A stretch of DNA of 64,000 bases. Origin: Ifrita kowaldi. Taxonomy: Eukaryota; Chordata; Aves; Passeriformes; Cinclosomatidae. The stretch's first letter is position 1, and each line of letters begins with the position of its first letter. The notes under the pieces were generated by a model that did not search any database, was not told the DNA's origin, and saw nothing but the letters and a program-made list of their open reading frames with translations. Of the stretch, positions 63,411 through 64,000 are shown piece by piece. The translations under genes were made by a program, and so were the position numbers. The stretch spans positions 248,001-312,000 of the forward strand of contig VZRS01008360.1 in the NCBI GenBank assembly GCA_013398055.1, given 5' to 3'.

Positions 63411-64000
63411 GAGAAGAAAATGTCATGTCCTTTTTAAAACACGTGGTTGGAAAATTGACCTTGTCTGTTCTCTGTAACAGATCTCCCCTCAAAGCTAGCT
63501 GGTCTGGCATCTAATTTAAGCACCAACAGCTCTTTTATAGAAATGACCATAACTTGTTTTAGCCATTACATCTTAGCCCCTGGCTGGCATAACTATACAT
63601 GAGACTTGCCTCTCATTGCCCAGATAGACTCCATAGTCCCGTAGAGCTGTATTGTGTAAAACTGTTCCTTCAGTCAAAGTGAAAATATTAAACTTTTCCC
63701 TGGCCATCAGCTGCTGCGTTGAGATACAGGCAGGAGCAATGACTCCACATTCACAGGTGCTCTACAAGCATTACATCCTTAACAATTTCATTAGTCATCA
63801 TTGTAATCAATAACTAGAAAACAGATTCAGGGTAGATCAGCTGAGCCTGTTGTGCATACATTAATGAACAGGAACAATACAAGCCTGTGCTGCTTGCATG
63901 AACTTCTGCCAGACTTCAGCTATTGCAATGGATTCCTCCCTCACAGTAAGTGAAAAAGAACATGGGATAAAAATTAGTCAGTTCATGCACTGAAAGAAAG
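63411..64000. other. 3' flank of TEX9
   Basis: No exon was recognised. In vertebrates MNS1 lies next, tail-to-tail with TEX9. I looked for its C-terminal coding sequence on the minus strand and did not find it, so MNS1 probably begins beyond the window, although part of its 3' UTR could be here. Confidence 0.45.

Noticed and set aside
63700..64000. Minus-strand open stretch near the right edge considered as the MNS1 last exon
   Set aside because: The frame ends in a stop without the C-terminal sequence expected of MNS1 and has no convincing acceptor.
1..64000. tRNA, rRNA, snRNA, CRISPR, endogenous retrovirus or mitochondrial insert
   Set aside because: None was seen by eye on either strand. 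A dedicated scan (tRNAscan-SE, Infernal, RepeatMasker) would be needed to exclude small or decayed copies.

Overview
The window is nuclear DNA from a vertebrate, almost certainly a bird. The evidence is that spliced exons rebuild a complete TEX9 protein, CR1 retroposon 3' ends of avian type are present at about 40.6-40.9 kb and 15.6 kb, simple repeats are sparse, and both assembly gaps (N runs at 14,855-15,096 and 46,130-46,504) lie in or beside GC-rich or T-rich DNA, as is common in bird assemblies. Nothing bacterial, viral, or CRISPR- or operon-like is present.

The only protein-coding gene I can establish is TEX9 (testis-expressed 9) on the + strand, 41,421-62,997. It has twelve coding exons. 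All introns are GT-AG and the phases close exactly, giving 392 codons plus TGA, against about 391 residues for the mammalian protein. The N terminus (exons 1-2, from a CpG-rich promoter) is Gly/Ala/Pro-rich and divergent. The C-terminal half (exons 8-12) is a long charged coiled coil with the highly conserved TEX9 tail. Inside intron 7 is an in-frame 33-nt exon-like segment (53,253-53,285) with good splice sites. It would add 11 helix-compatible residues and give a 403-residue isoform; this is the most interesting coding observation.

Layout: 1-14.5 kb has no recognisable exon. From 14.5 to 15.4 kb there is a CpG island interrupted by a gap. By the conserved vertebrate gene order RFX7-TEX9-MNS1 (RFX7 divergent from TEX9), this island is a candidate for the RFX7 promoter and first exon, with 1-14.5 kb then being RFX7 intron on the minus strand; this is inference only. 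From 15.4 to 37.3 kb the DNA is AT-rich non-coding. At 37.3-37.65 kb there is a small isolated CpG-dense patch carrying an X-box-like site and a CRE-like site and ending in a splice-donor-like sequence. From 37.7 to 40.6 kb it is AT-rich again. A CR1 copy lies at 40.6-40.87 kb, just upstream of the TEX9 promoter island (41.2-41.8 kb), which holds a 40-bp polypurine tract and an X-box-like motif 33-46 bp 5' of the ATG. TEX9 fills the rest. Intron 4 contains a second, intragenic CpG-rich patch with a G-quadruplex motif, a 44-45-bp minisatellite and the second gap. The last 1 kb is TEX9 3' UTR and flank.

Regulatory reading: TEX9 is a testis/ciliated-cell gene in other vertebrates. RFX-type X-box-like motifs near its start, together with its conserved neighbourhood beside an RFX-family gene, fit control by RFX/FOXJ1-type ciliogenic factors, but the motifs here are imperfect and untested.
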